Shown: positions 7,438 through 15,374 of the stretch, in pieces
Layout of the letters: each line of letters starts with the position of its first letter
Numbering within the stretch: the first letter of the stretch is position 1
Source: UMGS1889 sp900556055
GTDB taxonomy: Bacteria; Bacillota; Clostridia; Oscillospirales; Ruminococcaceae
Assembly (NCBI GenBank): GCA_902463265.1
Contig: CABQEV010000002.1
Coordinates: forward strand, 196,509-260,508
Reading direction: 5' to 3'
DNA length: 64,000 nt
Position numbers and translations under genes: made by a program
The notes under the pieces: generated by a model
What the model saw: only the letters and a program-made list of their open reading frames with translations
Databases searched by the model: none
Told to the model about the DNA's origin: nothing

Positions 7438-7485
7438 GAAAAAATGCTTCTCATATGCCTGAGGAAGATGCATATGAGAAGCATT
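7438..7485 (-). terminator. Terminator of the EcsC-like gene
   Basis: Perfect 16-bp stem (7443-7458 with 7470-7485), 11-nt loop. On the minus strand it ends in GCATTTTTTC, so it serves the gene at 7531-8133. Confidence 0.85.
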
Positions 7486-7493
7486 GATTTTTA

Positions 7494-7533
7494 TGCGGTT
7501 TTGCGGTGTGGAATTTTCCGTAATTCAGTATTA
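7494..7533. repeat. Decayed copy of the palindromic repeat element
   Basis: ATGCGGTTTTGCGG followed by TAATTCA and AGTATT matches the right half of the element at 58514-58617 with several changes. It abuts the 3' end of the EcsC-like gene. Confidence 0.4.
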
Positions 7534-8133
7534 TTCCCTGATAAATACCTTCAAAGCGTTGTCAGCAACTGTTCCTGCTATGGAAACATCAAGGAAAGCA
7601 CCGATCGCACCGCCGAGAATAGGAGCCATCTTGAAAATAGATGCTGCACCTCTTGTGCCTGCCTTAGAGAGCAGTCTGTACATAGCCTCGCGGTTTATTT
7701 CCCGTGAAACCTCTATCGGAATGTCGTAAACGTCGCTTTCGGTCGTGATATATTTGTCAGTGGGCACTCCTGCCAGGCATGCATATACAAGCGATCTGAC
7801 ATTTTCATTCTCGGGATCAAATCCGCCCATGTATGCGATAGCACAGATCATTCTCAGCTGCATATAAACAGTTCCTGCTATGTCAGCAGGTACAGCAACA
7901 ACAGCAGTGATAAGTCCGCCCACTCCGGTCAGGAAGCCGGCACCGCCGCAGAGTACCTTCTGCATTCCGATAAGACGCTTTGCCGCTGCCTTAACATTTC
8001 CGCCTTCCTTCTGCAGAAATTCATCAGCCAGAGCCTTTGCTGAAGGATTGCCTGCCATTCCGTCGATAGCACTGCGGTAACAGCTGTCGAGCAGATTGAT
8101 AAGCGTGGATTCACTCATTTTTTCGTTTGTCAT
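7531..8133 (-). CDS. EcsC-family protein
   Basis: Member of the EcsC family (200 aa), named after the third gene of the Bacillus ecsABC locus; biochemical function unknown. The family hallmark is visible in the middle: GFLTGVGGLITAVVAVPADIAGTVYMQLRMICAIAYMGGFD, two hydrophobic helices that probably associate with membrane. A second hydrophobic stretch near the C-terminus reads APILGGAIGAFLDVSIAGTVA. I chose the ATG at 8133: AAAGGA lies 9 nt upstream, whereas it abuts the ATG at 8142. Monocistronic, with its own promoter and terminator. Confidence 0.75.
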   Translation of the reverse strand: MTNEKMSESTLINLLDSCYRSAIDGMAGNPSAKALADEFLQKEGGNVKAAAKRLIGMQKVLCGGAGFLTGVGGLITAVVAVPADIAGTVYMQLRMICAIAYMGGFDPENENVRSLVYACLAGVPTDKYITTESDVYDIPIEVSREINREAMYRLLSKAGTRGAASIFKMAPILGGAIGAFLDVSIAGTVADNALKVFIRE

Positions 8134-8182
8134 ATTGACCATTCCTTTCGTTATTGATAGATAATATGTCCTTGTGAATTAT

Positions 8183-8211
8183 ATTATATATCATATAATA
8201 CTGAATGTCAA
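8183..8211 (-). promoter_or_regulatory. Promoter of the EcsC-like gene
   Basis: Minus strand TTGACA (8211-8206), 17-bp spacer, TATAAT (8188-8183). Confidence 0.8.
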
Positions 8212-8230
8212 GAGGTTTCGTGAAATTTTT

Positions 8231-8268
8231 CAAAAAAGTGCAGTACCATAATAAATGATACTGCATAT
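8231..8268 (-). terminator. Terminator of the HAD/phosphatase/esterase operon
   Basis: TGCAGTA pairs with TACTGCA around an AT-rich loop; on the minus strand it is followed by CTTTTTTG. T-rich on both sides, so it may work both ways. Confidence 0.7.
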
Positions 8269-8271
8269 TTT

Positions 8272-8907
8272 TTAATTTAACATTTTATCCGCAACAGTCA
8301 GTATCTCACTGATCGAAGCGATCTTTTCCGTTTCTCTGTCAGGCTTGCCGAATCCGTATGCTGCGTGGATAAAAGGAACGCCGGCCTCATCTGCCGCCTG
8401 CATATCCAATATAGTATCGCCTACATAAACAGCTTTGTCAATGTTGTTTCGCTTTATCACGAGGGCGATGTTTTCACCCTTGGACAGACCTGTTCCGCCG
8501 TTGCATTCAGTGTCGCTGAAAAGATATCCAAGACCGTGGACATTAAAAAATGTCTCGATATAACCGTTCTGACAATTGCTGATTATTCCGAGAAAATATT
8601 TTTCCGACAGCTTTTTCAGCGTGTTTTCAAGTTCGGGATAAAGCTTTCCGCCTGTTACGGCAAGGCGCTTTGTTTCCTCTTTGCAGCATTTTCCGATTAT
8701 CTCCATGCGCTCCTTTTCGGGAATGTCGGGGAGGAGCATCTCAGCGATAACGGGCAGAGTCTTGCCCATGTAGCTGTGCATATCGCTGACGGTTTTCGTG
8801 TATTTTTCCAGTCCCTGTGCAATAAGTGCATCATTCCATGCGGAAATTACAGTCTCGCCGGAATCCCAGAGAGTTCCGTCGAGATCAAAAAGAACAGCTT
8901 TTTTCAT
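8272..8907 (-). CDS. HAD-superfamily hydrolase, phosphoglycolate-phosphatase-like
   Basis: Haloacid dehalogenase-type phosphatase (211 aa). Motif I is FDLDGTLW (nucleophile Asp8, acid Asp10), a helical C1-type cap follows, motif II is IISNCQNG, and motif III/IV are LSKGENI and YVGDTILDMQAADEAGV. This arrangement fits Gph/PGMB-type phosphatases acting on small phosphorylated metabolites; the substrate cannot be read from sequence. One base separates it from the upstream tyrosine phosphatase, so the two are co-translated. Confidence 0.85.
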   Translation of the reverse strand: MKKAVLFDLDGTLWDSGETVISAWNDALIAQGLEKYTKTVSDMHSYMGKTLPVIAEMLLPDIPEKERMEIIGKCCKEETKRLAVTGGKLYPELENTLKKLSEKYFLGIISNCQNGYIETFFNVHGLGYLFSDTECNGGTGLSKGENIALVIKRNNIDKAVYVGDTILDMQAADEAGVPFIHAAYGFGKPDRETEKIASISEILTVADKMLN

Positions 8908-8908
8908 T

Positions 8909-9367
8909 TTAATTTGATCCTTTCAGATATTTTATCAGCGCCGTGCAGCCTGTCACAACATCGCGCTTTGTTGTTTCAAAATCTCCCGTATACCACGGAT
9001 CGGCGACATCGCGGTCCATATCTGCAAATTGGAGCAGCTTATGCACCTTTCCTTCGGGATCGCCGCCTGTTATCCTCAGAATATTGCGGATATTGGCACT
9101 GTCCATTCCGATGATAAGGTCATATTTTCCATAATCGGAGCGTGTGAGCTGAACGGCGGTTTTGAGTGCGCAGGAAATGCCCATTTCCGAAAGTATTCTT
9201 TTTGTCCCGAAGTGGACGGGATTGCCGATCTCCTCGGTGCTTGTGGCAGCCGAATCGACAGATACCATGCCCGACATTCCTTCTTTTTTCAGCATATCGC
9301 GCATGATAAATTCAGCCATCGGCGAACGGCATATGTTGCCGTGGCAGACGAAAATTATTCTGTACAT
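8909..9367 (-). CDS. Low-molecular-weight protein tyrosine phosphatase
   Basis: LMW-PTP (152 aa). The phosphate-binding loop CHGNICRS (Cys8 nucleophile, Arg14) follows the first strand, and the general-acid loop is ADPWYTGDFE near residue 122. In Firmicutes such enzymes dephosphorylate protein tyrosine or arginine, or act with polysaccharide kinases; no kinase is adjacent here. Middle gene of a three-gene minus-strand operon. Confidence 0.92.
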   Translation of the reverse strand: MYRIIFVCHGNICRSPMAEFIMRDMLKKEGMSGMVSVDSAATSTEEIGNPVHFGTKRILSEMGISCALKTAVQLTRSDYGKYDLIIGMDSANIRNILRITGGDPEGKVHKLLQFADMDRDVADPWYTGDFETTKRDVVTGCTALIKYLKGSN

Positions 9368-9384
9368 TTTTTATCTCCATAGAT

Positions 9385-10488
9385 TTATTTAAAAATTACT
9401 CCGTCAGATTTACCTACAGGCATATTTATGTCAGCACCTTTCAGATATTTGTTGAAGAATTTTATGTGAATATCCGAAAGATGTCTGTGCATGATATTTC
9501 CGTCCATTTTCCCGACAATATTGGCAGCGGATAAAAAGAATTTTGCATCGGTAAATCCAATGTGCTTCATATTTTCAAAGATCGCATAATAAACAGGAGC
9601 ATTTGAATTAAGCATGGGTTTTGTTTCAGCATTGAAATTTTCTTTGCAGCATATCTGATAAAAAGGACGTTTCATGGTTTTTTCGCCGTAATCACCGAAA
9701 AGTGCGCCGTCAATGTTGATTCCGCAGGTAAATTCAGGATCATTCATGCAGAGATTGTACGCTTCAGCACCGCCAAGAGAGTGTCCGGAAATCCCTGTTC
9801 CGCATGAGCTGTCTATATATGCGGCATAACGTTTTTTTATCTCTGCGAGAGCGGATAAATTATCTTTTTCCCATTCGGAAACACGCCCCTTTATGAACGG
9901 TGTATACTTGTTCTGAAATGCACAGAATTCAGCATATGCTTCTTCGGGTGACAGCTTCTTTTTCAGCAGCTTGCTTTGTGCAAACATCGCCCCCGGGATA
10001 CTGGTAAACATCATCTTGTTTATGTGCTTGTCATATAAAACGCAGCTTCCGCTGTCAAAGTCAGTTTCAACAGCTTCATATGAATGTCCGACAGATGCGA
10101 TGATATATCCGTGTGAAGCAATGTCAATGCATAGGCGAGTGTTTGCCTCAATATAACTATTATATCCGTGATTAAAAAGTATCAGAGGAAATTTGGCATC
10201 ATCTGCGATCGGTACATTTTCATAATAATTGGCAGTCATCATTTCAACGCTGATTTTTCTGATGAAATATGCTTTGCAGACCGCTTTTGCCTTGCGCTCG
10301 GAAAGAACCGGTGCATTTTTCTTTCCTGAAACATTTTCTCTGAAAACGGGATAATACATTCTTACAGCGATCTTTCTGTATCCATCGGCATTGCCGAGGA
10401 TCTCCTTTCTGCCTGTGTCAGTGAATGAAAAGGTTTCAGTTCCGACGGCATAGCTTCCGCTTACATAGTTTTCTGTTATGCTGCCCAT
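9385..10488 (-). CDS. Alpha/beta hydrolase, PAF-acetylhydrolase-like esterase
   Basis: Predicted serine hydrolase (367 aa) of the alpha/beta-hydrolase fold. Visible parts are the oxyanion strand FPLILFNHGYNS, the nucleophile elbow GISGHSLGGA, an acidic loop INIDGALFGD, and MKHIGFTD carrying the likely catalytic histidine. The layout is that of platelet-activating-factor acetylhydrolase and related lipid or small-ester hydrolases. I chose the ATG at 10488 because GGAGGT lies 5 nt upstream; the open frame runs back to 10587 but overlaps the promoter. It leads the operon with the two phosphatases. No signal peptide is seen, so it is probably cytoplasmic. Confidence 0.78.
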   Translation of the reverse strand: MGSITENYVSGSYAVGTETFSFTDTGRKEILGNADGYRKIAVRMYYPVFRENVSGKKNAPVLSERKAKAVCKAYFIRKISVEMMTANYYENVPIADDAKFPLILFNHGYNSYIEANTRLCIDIASHGYIIASVGHSYEAVETDFDSGSCVLYDKHINKMMFTSIPGAMFAQSKLLKKKLSPEEAYAEFCAFQNKYTPFIKGRVSEWEKDNLSALAEIKKRYAAYIDSSCGTGISGHSLGGAEAYNLCMNDPEFTCGINIDGALFGDYGEKTMKRPFYQICCKENFNAETKPMLNSNAPVYYAIFENMKHIGFTDAKFFLSAANIVGKMDGNIMHRHLSDIHIKFFNKYLKGADINMPVGKSDGVIFK

Positions 10489-10525
10489 GACATACCTCCA
10501 AGCTGTTAAAATTATCATTATTTCA

Positions 10526-10554
10526 ATCTTATCACAAATTTCCCGAAATGTCAA
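10526..10554 (-). promoter_or_regulatory. Promoter of the esterase/phosphatase operon
   Basis: Minus strand TTGACA (10554-10549), 17 bp, TAAGAT (10531-10526). Confidence 0.72.
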
Positions 10555-10627
10555 TTTGCTGTGAGTGTTGTAATCAGCTGTTATCAATTTGTAATTATCT
10601 GAAACGTTTTTATATCCAAACTGTAAA

Positions 10628-10656
10628 TTGACTTTCGGGATATGCCATGCTATAAT
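10628..10656 (+). promoter_or_regulatory. Promoter of the small protein gene
   Basis: TTGACT (10628-10633), 17 bp, TATAAT (10651-10656). Confidence 0.78.
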
Positions 10657-10707
10657 ATAATCACAAAAGAAATACAGACCGCACAGCGGTTAAAGGAGGA
10701 CGAATTT

Positions 10708-10920
10708 ATGTTAAATCTGCATGAAAACTTTTTGAGGAACTACATAGGTTATTTTGAGGAGATCGAAGATCTCGGCAAGGACGCTATCAAGGATTACACC
10801 GTTCGTCCCGAGGAAAGATCGGACATCGTTCATTTTTCCGCCGTAAGATGTGCGGGTGTCAACTTCAGCGATACCAAGACCGCAGACACTGACTTTATTG
10901 CCAAGGCTTGCGGCTTCTGA
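10708..10920 (+). CDS. Small conserved-looking protein of unknown function
   Basis: A 70-residue protein I do not recognise. It has a near-consensus promoter, a perfect SD (AAAGGAGG, 7 nt from the ATG) and a strong terminator, so it is very probably expressed as a single-gene unit. The sequence is soluble and mixed-charge with a C-terminal half containing two cysteines (VRCAGVN and KACGF) and no membrane segment. The C-terminal ACGF ending is curious but not a known signal to me. Codon use resembles well-expressed neighbours. Confidence 0.7.
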   Translation: MLNLHENFLRNYIGYFEEIEDLGKDAIKDYTVRPEERSDIVHFSAVRCAGVNFSDTKTADTDFIAKACGF

Positions 10921-10940
10921 TGAAATACAATACAATCTCC

Positions 10941-10992
10941 TTCAATAAAAACGAACTGCCGTGCAATAGTGCGGCAGTTCGTTTTTATTGAA
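10941..10992. terminator. Bidirectional terminator shared with the phosphonate operon
   Basis: A perfect 21-bp stem (10941-10961 with 10972-10992), AT-rich at its base on both sides. It overlaps the stop codon of the alcohol dehydrogenase gene on the minus strand and ends both convergent units. Confidence 0.9.
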
Positions 10993-12067
10993 GTATCTGT
11001 CGGTAAAGCATTTTTATGTCGTCCGCTGAGATAGGAACGGGCGTATTTTTCAGCCTTTCGACATTGACCGAGCTTGTCAGGATATTGATAATTTCTTCGT
11101 CCGCTTTCGGGATATAAAGCTCCAATGAGCTCACAAGCTCCGAGAATTTTCCGCAGGCATCGGCAGGCGTGACGCAGCCCATAGCATCAGCCAACCGATA
11201 AAGTGTTTCCGAAAGTTTGCTGTCAGCTCTTTCGCATATGAGGGGAAAAAGCGCATCAACACATAGTGCCGCCGCATGGCCGTGAGCAAGACCGAAAAGC
11301 GTTGTAAGCTTGTAGCACATTGCGTGACCTGCTGTGGTCCTTGCGATGTTTATTGCTTTTCCTGCGATATTCGCTGCATGGAGCATTTTACTGTTCCCGC
11401 TGCTTTCGTTGGACAGATATCCGTCCTTTGCTTCAAATATCATTTGTATCGCAGCTTCGGAATACTTTCTGCTTTCCTCATTGGCATTTACCGACCAGAA
11501 CGCTTCGGCGGCATGGCAGAATGCATCAAGCATAGTGGCTTTCCGCTGATATTCGGGCAGAGTTTTCAGCACATCGGGATAAACCAGAACAGCGCAGGGA
11601 AGTGCCGAATCATCGCCGACCGACTGCTTTTCGCCATTGTGATATATCACGGCAAAGTGTGTTGCCTCGCTGCCCGAACCCGCTGTTGTCGGCACTGCAA
11701 TAAGCGGGATATCATTCGGGATAATTTTCTGTTTCAGAAAGCAGCTGTCATTATCCGCATATGCGTAAAGCTTTATGCATTTTGCAGTGTCGATCGCACT
11801 TCCTCCGCCGACTGCTATAACAGCGCCGCAGTTGTTTTCGTTAAAGTATCTGACACCGTTTTCGACCGAGATATAATCGGGATTGGGCGTGAAATTGGAA
11901 AATCTCACAAAGCTTTTTCCCGTGCTTTTTTCAATATCCGAAAAATATTTATCCGCAGCGAAAAGCTTTGCTGAATTTCCGCAGACAAGCATTATCCTGT
12001 CAGTGTCAAGCCCCGATATAAATTTCTCAAATCCATTTAGATCATTTAAAATTGCTTGTTCGCTCAT
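10985..12067 (-). CDS. Iron-type alcohol dehydrogenase, predicted phosphonoacetaldehyde reductase
   Basis: Group III metal-dependent alcohol dehydrogenase (360 aa). The NAD(P)-binding GGGSAIDTAK (residues 87-96) and the metal ligands Asp181, His185 (DAFCHAAE), His248 (GHAMCY) and His262 (AHGHAAA) are all kept, so it should be active. Last gene of the PEP mutase operon, overlapping the nucleotidyltransferase gene by 26 bp. Known phosphonate pathways (fosfomycin FomC, phosphinothricin PhpC) use this family to reduce phosphonoacetaldehyde to 2-hydroxyethylphosphonate, and no aminotransferase for 2-aminoethylphosphonate is present, which supports that role. The substrate is inferred from context. 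Confidence 0.85.
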   Translation of the reverse strand: MSEQAILNDLNGFEKFISGLDTDRIMLVCGNSAKLFAADKYFSDIEKSTGKSFVRFSNFTPNPDYISVENGVRYFNENNCGAVIAVGGGSAIDTAKCIKLYAYADNDSCFLKQKIIPNDIPLIAVPTTAGSGSEATHFAVIYHNGEKQSVGDDSALPCAVLVYPDVLKTLPEYQRKATMLDAFCHAAEAFWSVNANEESRKYSEAAIQMIFEAKDGYLSNESSGNSKMLHAANIAGKAINIARTTAGHAMCYKLTTLFGLAHGHAAALCVDALFPLICERADSKLSETLYRLADAMGCVTPADACGKFSELVSSLELYIPKADEEIINILTSSVNVERLKNTPVPISADDIKMLYRQILQ

Positions 12068-12773
12068 AAAATAATTCTCCGTTCAAAACGTTTTTGTAAT
12101 CCTCGGCGGTGTCGATCTCGCTTACGAATATCCCGCTGTATGATACCTCTTTTATGTCAAGCTCTTCGGCTGTCATGTTCAGCGCATTTTCCGCATAAAC
12201 ATCGGTTTTTCCCGCATTTACAAACTCGCTGACCTTTACGCACCACGCCCTTACAGCGGCATTTTCAAGCCTGTACATCGGCTGGAGCGCAAAGCAGTCA
12301 TCTCCGAAAATGCTGACTGAAACTTCGCAAAGCTTACCGTTCTTTATCCTGCCTTTGAAATCTTTTTCGGGGAGCGGCGCAGTCCTGTCGATGATGCACG
12401 CACTGCCCGTCATATCCATAAGCTTTGATACGATCCTGCCGTCAAAAACAAGATCGCCGTGCAGCATAAGAATATCATCGTCAGCAATAAATTTTTCCGC
12501 AAGATACATCGAGTAAATATAGTTTGTTTCCGCATATTTTTCGTTCATGACAGCAGTTATTTTCATGCCCGATCTGACCGCTTCGGCATATATCATCTCG
12601 GAAAAACCGCCTGTTGTTATCACGGCTTCGCTTATTCCGTTTTCCGATAAAATGCGCAGCTGACGGGACAGAACAGTTTCTCCGTCCGCAAGCGGAAGCA
12701 GGCACTTCGGCCGTTCTGCGGTAAGCGGACCCATGCGCATTCCGACTCCCGAATTGAATATCAGTGCCTTCAT
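12042..12773 (-). CDS. Nucleotidyltransferase, predicted CTP:phosphonate cytidylyltransferase
   Basis: Sugar-nucleotide-type pyrophosphorylase fold (243 aa). The nucleotide loop SGVGMRMGPLT and the lysine motif ERPKCLLPLAD lie at the N-terminus; ETNYIYSMYLA and the metal aspartate MLHGDLVF follow. The T/N-N-x-x-S-x-x-x-A stretch is typical of choline-phosphate (LicC) and phosphonate (PntC, Fom1 N-domain) cytidylyltransferases. In this operon it would make CMP-2-hydroxyethylphosphonate, the activated head group for transfer to lipid. It overlaps the decarboxylase gene by 4 bp (ATGA). Whether the acceptor is a phosphonate is inference. Confidence 0.83.
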   Translation of the reverse strand: MKALIFNSGVGMRMGPLTAERPKCLLPLADGETVLSRQLRILSENGISEAVITTGGFSEMIYAEAVRSGMKITAVMNEKYAETNYIYSMYLAEKFIADDDILMLHGDLVFDGRIVSKLMDMTGSACIIDRTAPLPEKDFKGRIKNGKLCEVSVSIFGDDCFALQPMYRLENAAVRAWCVKVSEFVNAGKTDVYAENALNMTAEELDIKEVSYSGIFVSEIDTAEDYKNVLNGELFYERTSNFK

Positions 12774-13867
12774 TTAAGCTTCTCCATTATACGTTTTTTG
12801 TTTTCCGCAGGGGAGAGCGACGGTCTGCCGAGATCGCTCCTTGAACCCTGTTTTGTGTAGATTATCATTGCTGCTTTTTTGTGCGAAAGCAGTGACATCC
12901 CCGACCTTATGCCGTCCCCGTCATATGCTTCGCAGACTTCAAATCCGCAGCCTTTGAGTATTGTTTTCATGCTTATTTCAAATCCGACGGTTTTTTGTCC
13001 GCCGACCGATTCATGCGCACCGTTGTTAATGACGATATACTTGAAATTATCGCCCGCTGTCTGCGCATTTACCGCATTTGCGCCCATATGCATGAGAAAT
13101 GCGCCGTCGCCGTCGATGCAGTAAATATTTTTGTCGGACGACAGGCTGAGTCCCAGTGCTATCGATGATGCGTGACCCATAGAACCTACTGTCAGAAAGT
13201 CATTTGCGTGTCCGGAATTGTCCGCTTCACGCAGCTCATAAAGCTCCCGTGAGGTCTTTCCCGTTGTGGATATTATAATGTCATCATCTCCGAGACATGA
13301 AACAGCCGCCCTCAGTGCCTGTTCCCTTGTAAGCTTGTGATCGCTTTTTTCGGGGATATATCGGTACTCGGAAAAAGTGTTTTTCCTGATGATAAGTGCA
13401 GTTATGCATTCTGTTTTCAGCATCTTTTCAGCACATTCCGAGATAGTTTTTTCATAGTCATCGCCGAGTATGACCGTTTCTATGCCCATAGCTTCAAACA
13501 GCGCCAATGTGACCTCGCCCTGCTTTATGTGCTGAGGTTCGTCATGCACGCCGGGTTCGCCGCGCCAGCCGACAATAAGCAGCATCGGTATGCCATAAAC
13601 CGCATTGTCAGCAAGGGAGAGCAGGGGATTGACAGCATTTCCTATCCCCGAATTCTGCATGAAAACAACGGCAGGGTTACCGCTGCCAAGATAGTGTCCC
13701 GAAGCGATGCCGACAGCATTGCCCTCGTTTGCGGCGATAACATAGTTTTTCCCCGCCTTGTCCGACAAACAGGCGCAGAGGTCTTTCAGCAGAGAATCAG
13801 GGACTCCCGTAAAAAAATCAAAGTCGTTTTGCAGCAGACATTCGTAAAACTTTTCAGTATCTATCAT
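12770..13867 (-). CDS. ppd: Phosphonopyruvate decarboxylase
   Basis: Thiamine-diphosphate enzyme (365 aa) that decarboxylates phosphonopyruvate to phosphonoacetaldehyde, the step that makes PEP mutase flux irreversible. Visible are FFTGVPDSLLKDLC, the catalytic-glutamate region AANEGNAVGIASG, the family stretch GWRGEPGVHDEPQH, and the thiamine motif beginning CIDGDGAFLMHMG and ending VINNGAHES. All are standard for Ppd/Fom2. I chose ATG 13867 over 13879 because GGTGA lies 5 nt upstream. It overlaps the PEP mutase gene by 14 bp. Confidence 0.95.
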   Translation of the reverse strand: MIDTEKFYECLLQNDFDFFTGVPDSLLKDLCACLSDKAGKNYVIAANEGNAVGIASGHYLGSGNPAVVFMQNSGIGNAVNPLLSLADNAVYGIPMLLIVGWRGEPGVHDEPQHIKQGEVTLALFEAMGIETVILGDDYEKTISECAEKMLKTECITALIIRKNTFSEYRYIPEKSDHKLTREQALRAAVSCLGDDDIIISTTGKTSRELYELREADNSGHANDFLTVGSMGHASSIALGLSLSSDKNIYCIDGDGAFLMHMGANAVNAQTAGDNFKYIVINNGAHESVGGQKTVGFEISMKTILKGCGFEVCEAYDGDGIRSGMSLLSHKKAAMIIYTKQGSRSDLGRPSLSPAENKKRIMEKLK

Positions 13868-14729
13868 TTCTATCACCATCGGTTATTTTAAGGATATTGC
13901 CGACAGATTCACAGTAATTTTCATCGGCGTATTTGCTGCACCCGTTTCCGAGAATGGAATTTGCGGCGGCAAGCATTGCTTTGTATGCGCTTCTCGTCAG
14001 CTGATTTGCATAGATGATAATATCCGCACCATGCTGATGAAGCGTGTCGCAGTCAAAGGAATTGTACATCGTCGGAATAAAAACAAGCGGGACATCGGGG
14101 TGCATATCTTTGAACATCTCCGCAAACAGAAAGATGTTTTTTCCGTCTGTTTCCGCACTGTGGATAACTATCCCGTCGGCACCCGCAGAAATGTATTTTT
14201 CCGCACGGGACAGCGCATCGCGGACGTTTTCTCCTGCGATAAGACTTTCTGTTCTTGCAAAGATGAGAATGTTTTGTGAAGCCGAACGTGCGGTTTTCAG
14301 TCTGTCCGCAAAAGCGTCCGCAGACTCCATTTTATGCGGCTTTGAACTGCCGTAAAGCGAGTTGTGCTTTACCCCTTTTTTATCTTCGATAACAGCGGCG
14401 GACGCACCCGCTTTTTCATATGCGGATATGCTTTCGGGAGAACAGTCCGTGTCGCAGTCAACGAATATCGGCTTGTCGGAAATGCGTTTTATATCGCCGA
14501 TAACATTGCATTTTTCGCTGACGGGAACGCTGCCGTTGTCGGGCATGCCCTTTGCCGCAGCATGGCATAATCCGCTGAGCCAGAGTGCATCAAACGTTAT
14601 TTTTTCGCCGTCTGCACCGCATGAAAATGCAGCTTCTGCGGCATATGCTTCAAGGCAGTTCACAGCTTCAATAACACGCAGAAACGGTTTGCGTGAAAGC
14701 AGCTTATTTATTGCGTTATCCTGTTTCAA
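13854..14729 (-). CDS. pepM: Phosphoenolpyruvate phosphomutase (PEP mutase)
   Basis: Converts phosphoenolpyruvate to phosphonopyruvate, forming the C-P bond; the defining first step of nearly all phosphonate biosynthesis. The diagnostic E-D-K-x5-N-S motif is exact (Glu115-Asp116-Lys117 and Asn123-Ser124 in EDKKGVKHNSLYG); isocitrate-lyase relatives have a different residue pattern here. The metal/phosphate residues FVDCDTD and the barrel strands ILIFARTESLI and GADGIVIHS follow. At 291 aa it is of normal length. It is flanked by the decarboxylase and by lipid-type genes on the same strand with overlaps or gaps under 15 bp. Confidence 0.95.
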   Translation of the reverse strand: MKQDNAINKLLSRKPFLRVIEAVNCLEAYAAEAAFSCGADGEKITFDALWLSGLCHAAAKGMPDNGSVPVSEKCNVIGDIKRISDKPIFVDCDTDCSPESISAYEKAGASAAVIEDKKGVKHNSLYGSSKPHKMESADAFADRLKTARSASQNILIFARTESLIAGENVRDALSRAEKYISAGADGIVIHSAETDGKNIFLFAEMFKDMHPDVPLVFIPTMYNSFDCDTLHQHGADIIIYANQLTRSAYKAMLAAANSILGNGCSKYADENYCESVGNILKITDGDRNDRY

Positions 14730-14738
14730 ATCAAAATG

Positions 14739-15374
14739 TCACTCCTTTCGGATCCCGAAAATCATGCGTTCTGCAAGTGATGCAATAAGCCGTGAGGTGT
14801 ATTTTATAAGTTCCGTCGGGCTGCATTTTTTCATATAATCCGCATATTCATCGGAATTTGTCCTAGGGATATATCCCTCGAAAATACAGTGCTTTTCCAT
14901 AAGCATATCCATGTCGGGTATCGAATATTTCCAGTAAGCTTTCGGCATATCGAACAGCCCGGAAAGCTTCAGTATTTTCGCCGTAAAGCTCATGCAGTTA
15001 TATGTTTTCGGTATCGGAAATCCGTGGATAATGGGCATTGTCATCATTGAAAAAAGGTTGAATTCAAGAGTTTTGTCCTTTTCGCAATAAGCAATAAAAT
15101 TTCGTATCCTGCGATAATTTTCATCAGGAATATCAAGCGCAAATATTTTGGCTTTGAATGCTTTGTGGCTGCCGAATGCATAAAAATCACGCTTTTCATG
15201 CATAAATCCCGCATCAGCGGGCAGATAGTGCCGCCTCCTTGAAAACGACAGAAAATCGGTCATTTCAGGCGAAAGACTGACAGCGATATGAGTATACCCG
15301 TATCCCGAAAAAAGCCTTGCAAAGCATCCAAGACCCGTATGTGCTTTTATGAGAACAACATAAATTTTCTTCAC
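14739..15374 (-). CDS. Permuted papain-fold (NlpC/P60- or LRAT-like) protein
   Basis: 211-aa protein with the order of catalytic residues reversed relative to normal NlpC/P60: His29 in GYGYTHIAVSL near the N-terminus and Cys127 in KTYNCMSFTAKIL later, followed by the family's gly/hydrophobic segment. This permuted group includes YiiX-like hydrolases and lecithin:retinol-type acyltransferases, which move fatty acyl groups from phospholipids or cleave thioester or amide bonds. Overlaps the phosphotransferase gene by 4 bp and precedes PEP mutase by 9 bp. Given neighbours, an acyl transfer or deacylation step on the phosphonolipid is plausible but unproven. No signal peptide is evident. Confidence 0.62.
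   Translation of the reverse strand: MKKIYVVLIKAHTGLGCFARLFSGYGYTHIAVSLSPEMTDFLSFSRRRHYLPADAGFMHEKRDFYAFGSHKAFKAKIFALDIPDENYRRIRNFIAYCEKDKTLEFNLFSMMTMPIIHGFPIPKTYNCMSFTAKILKLSGLFDMPKAYWKYSIPDMDMLMEKHCIFEGYIPRTNSDEYADYMKKCSPTELIKYTSRLIASLAERMIFGIRKE

Noticed and set aside
13854..14729. PEP mutase-like gene being a methylisocitrate or isocitrate lyase relative
   Set aside because: The exact EDKx5NS motif and the adjacent phosphonopyruvate decarboxylase identify a PEP mutase.
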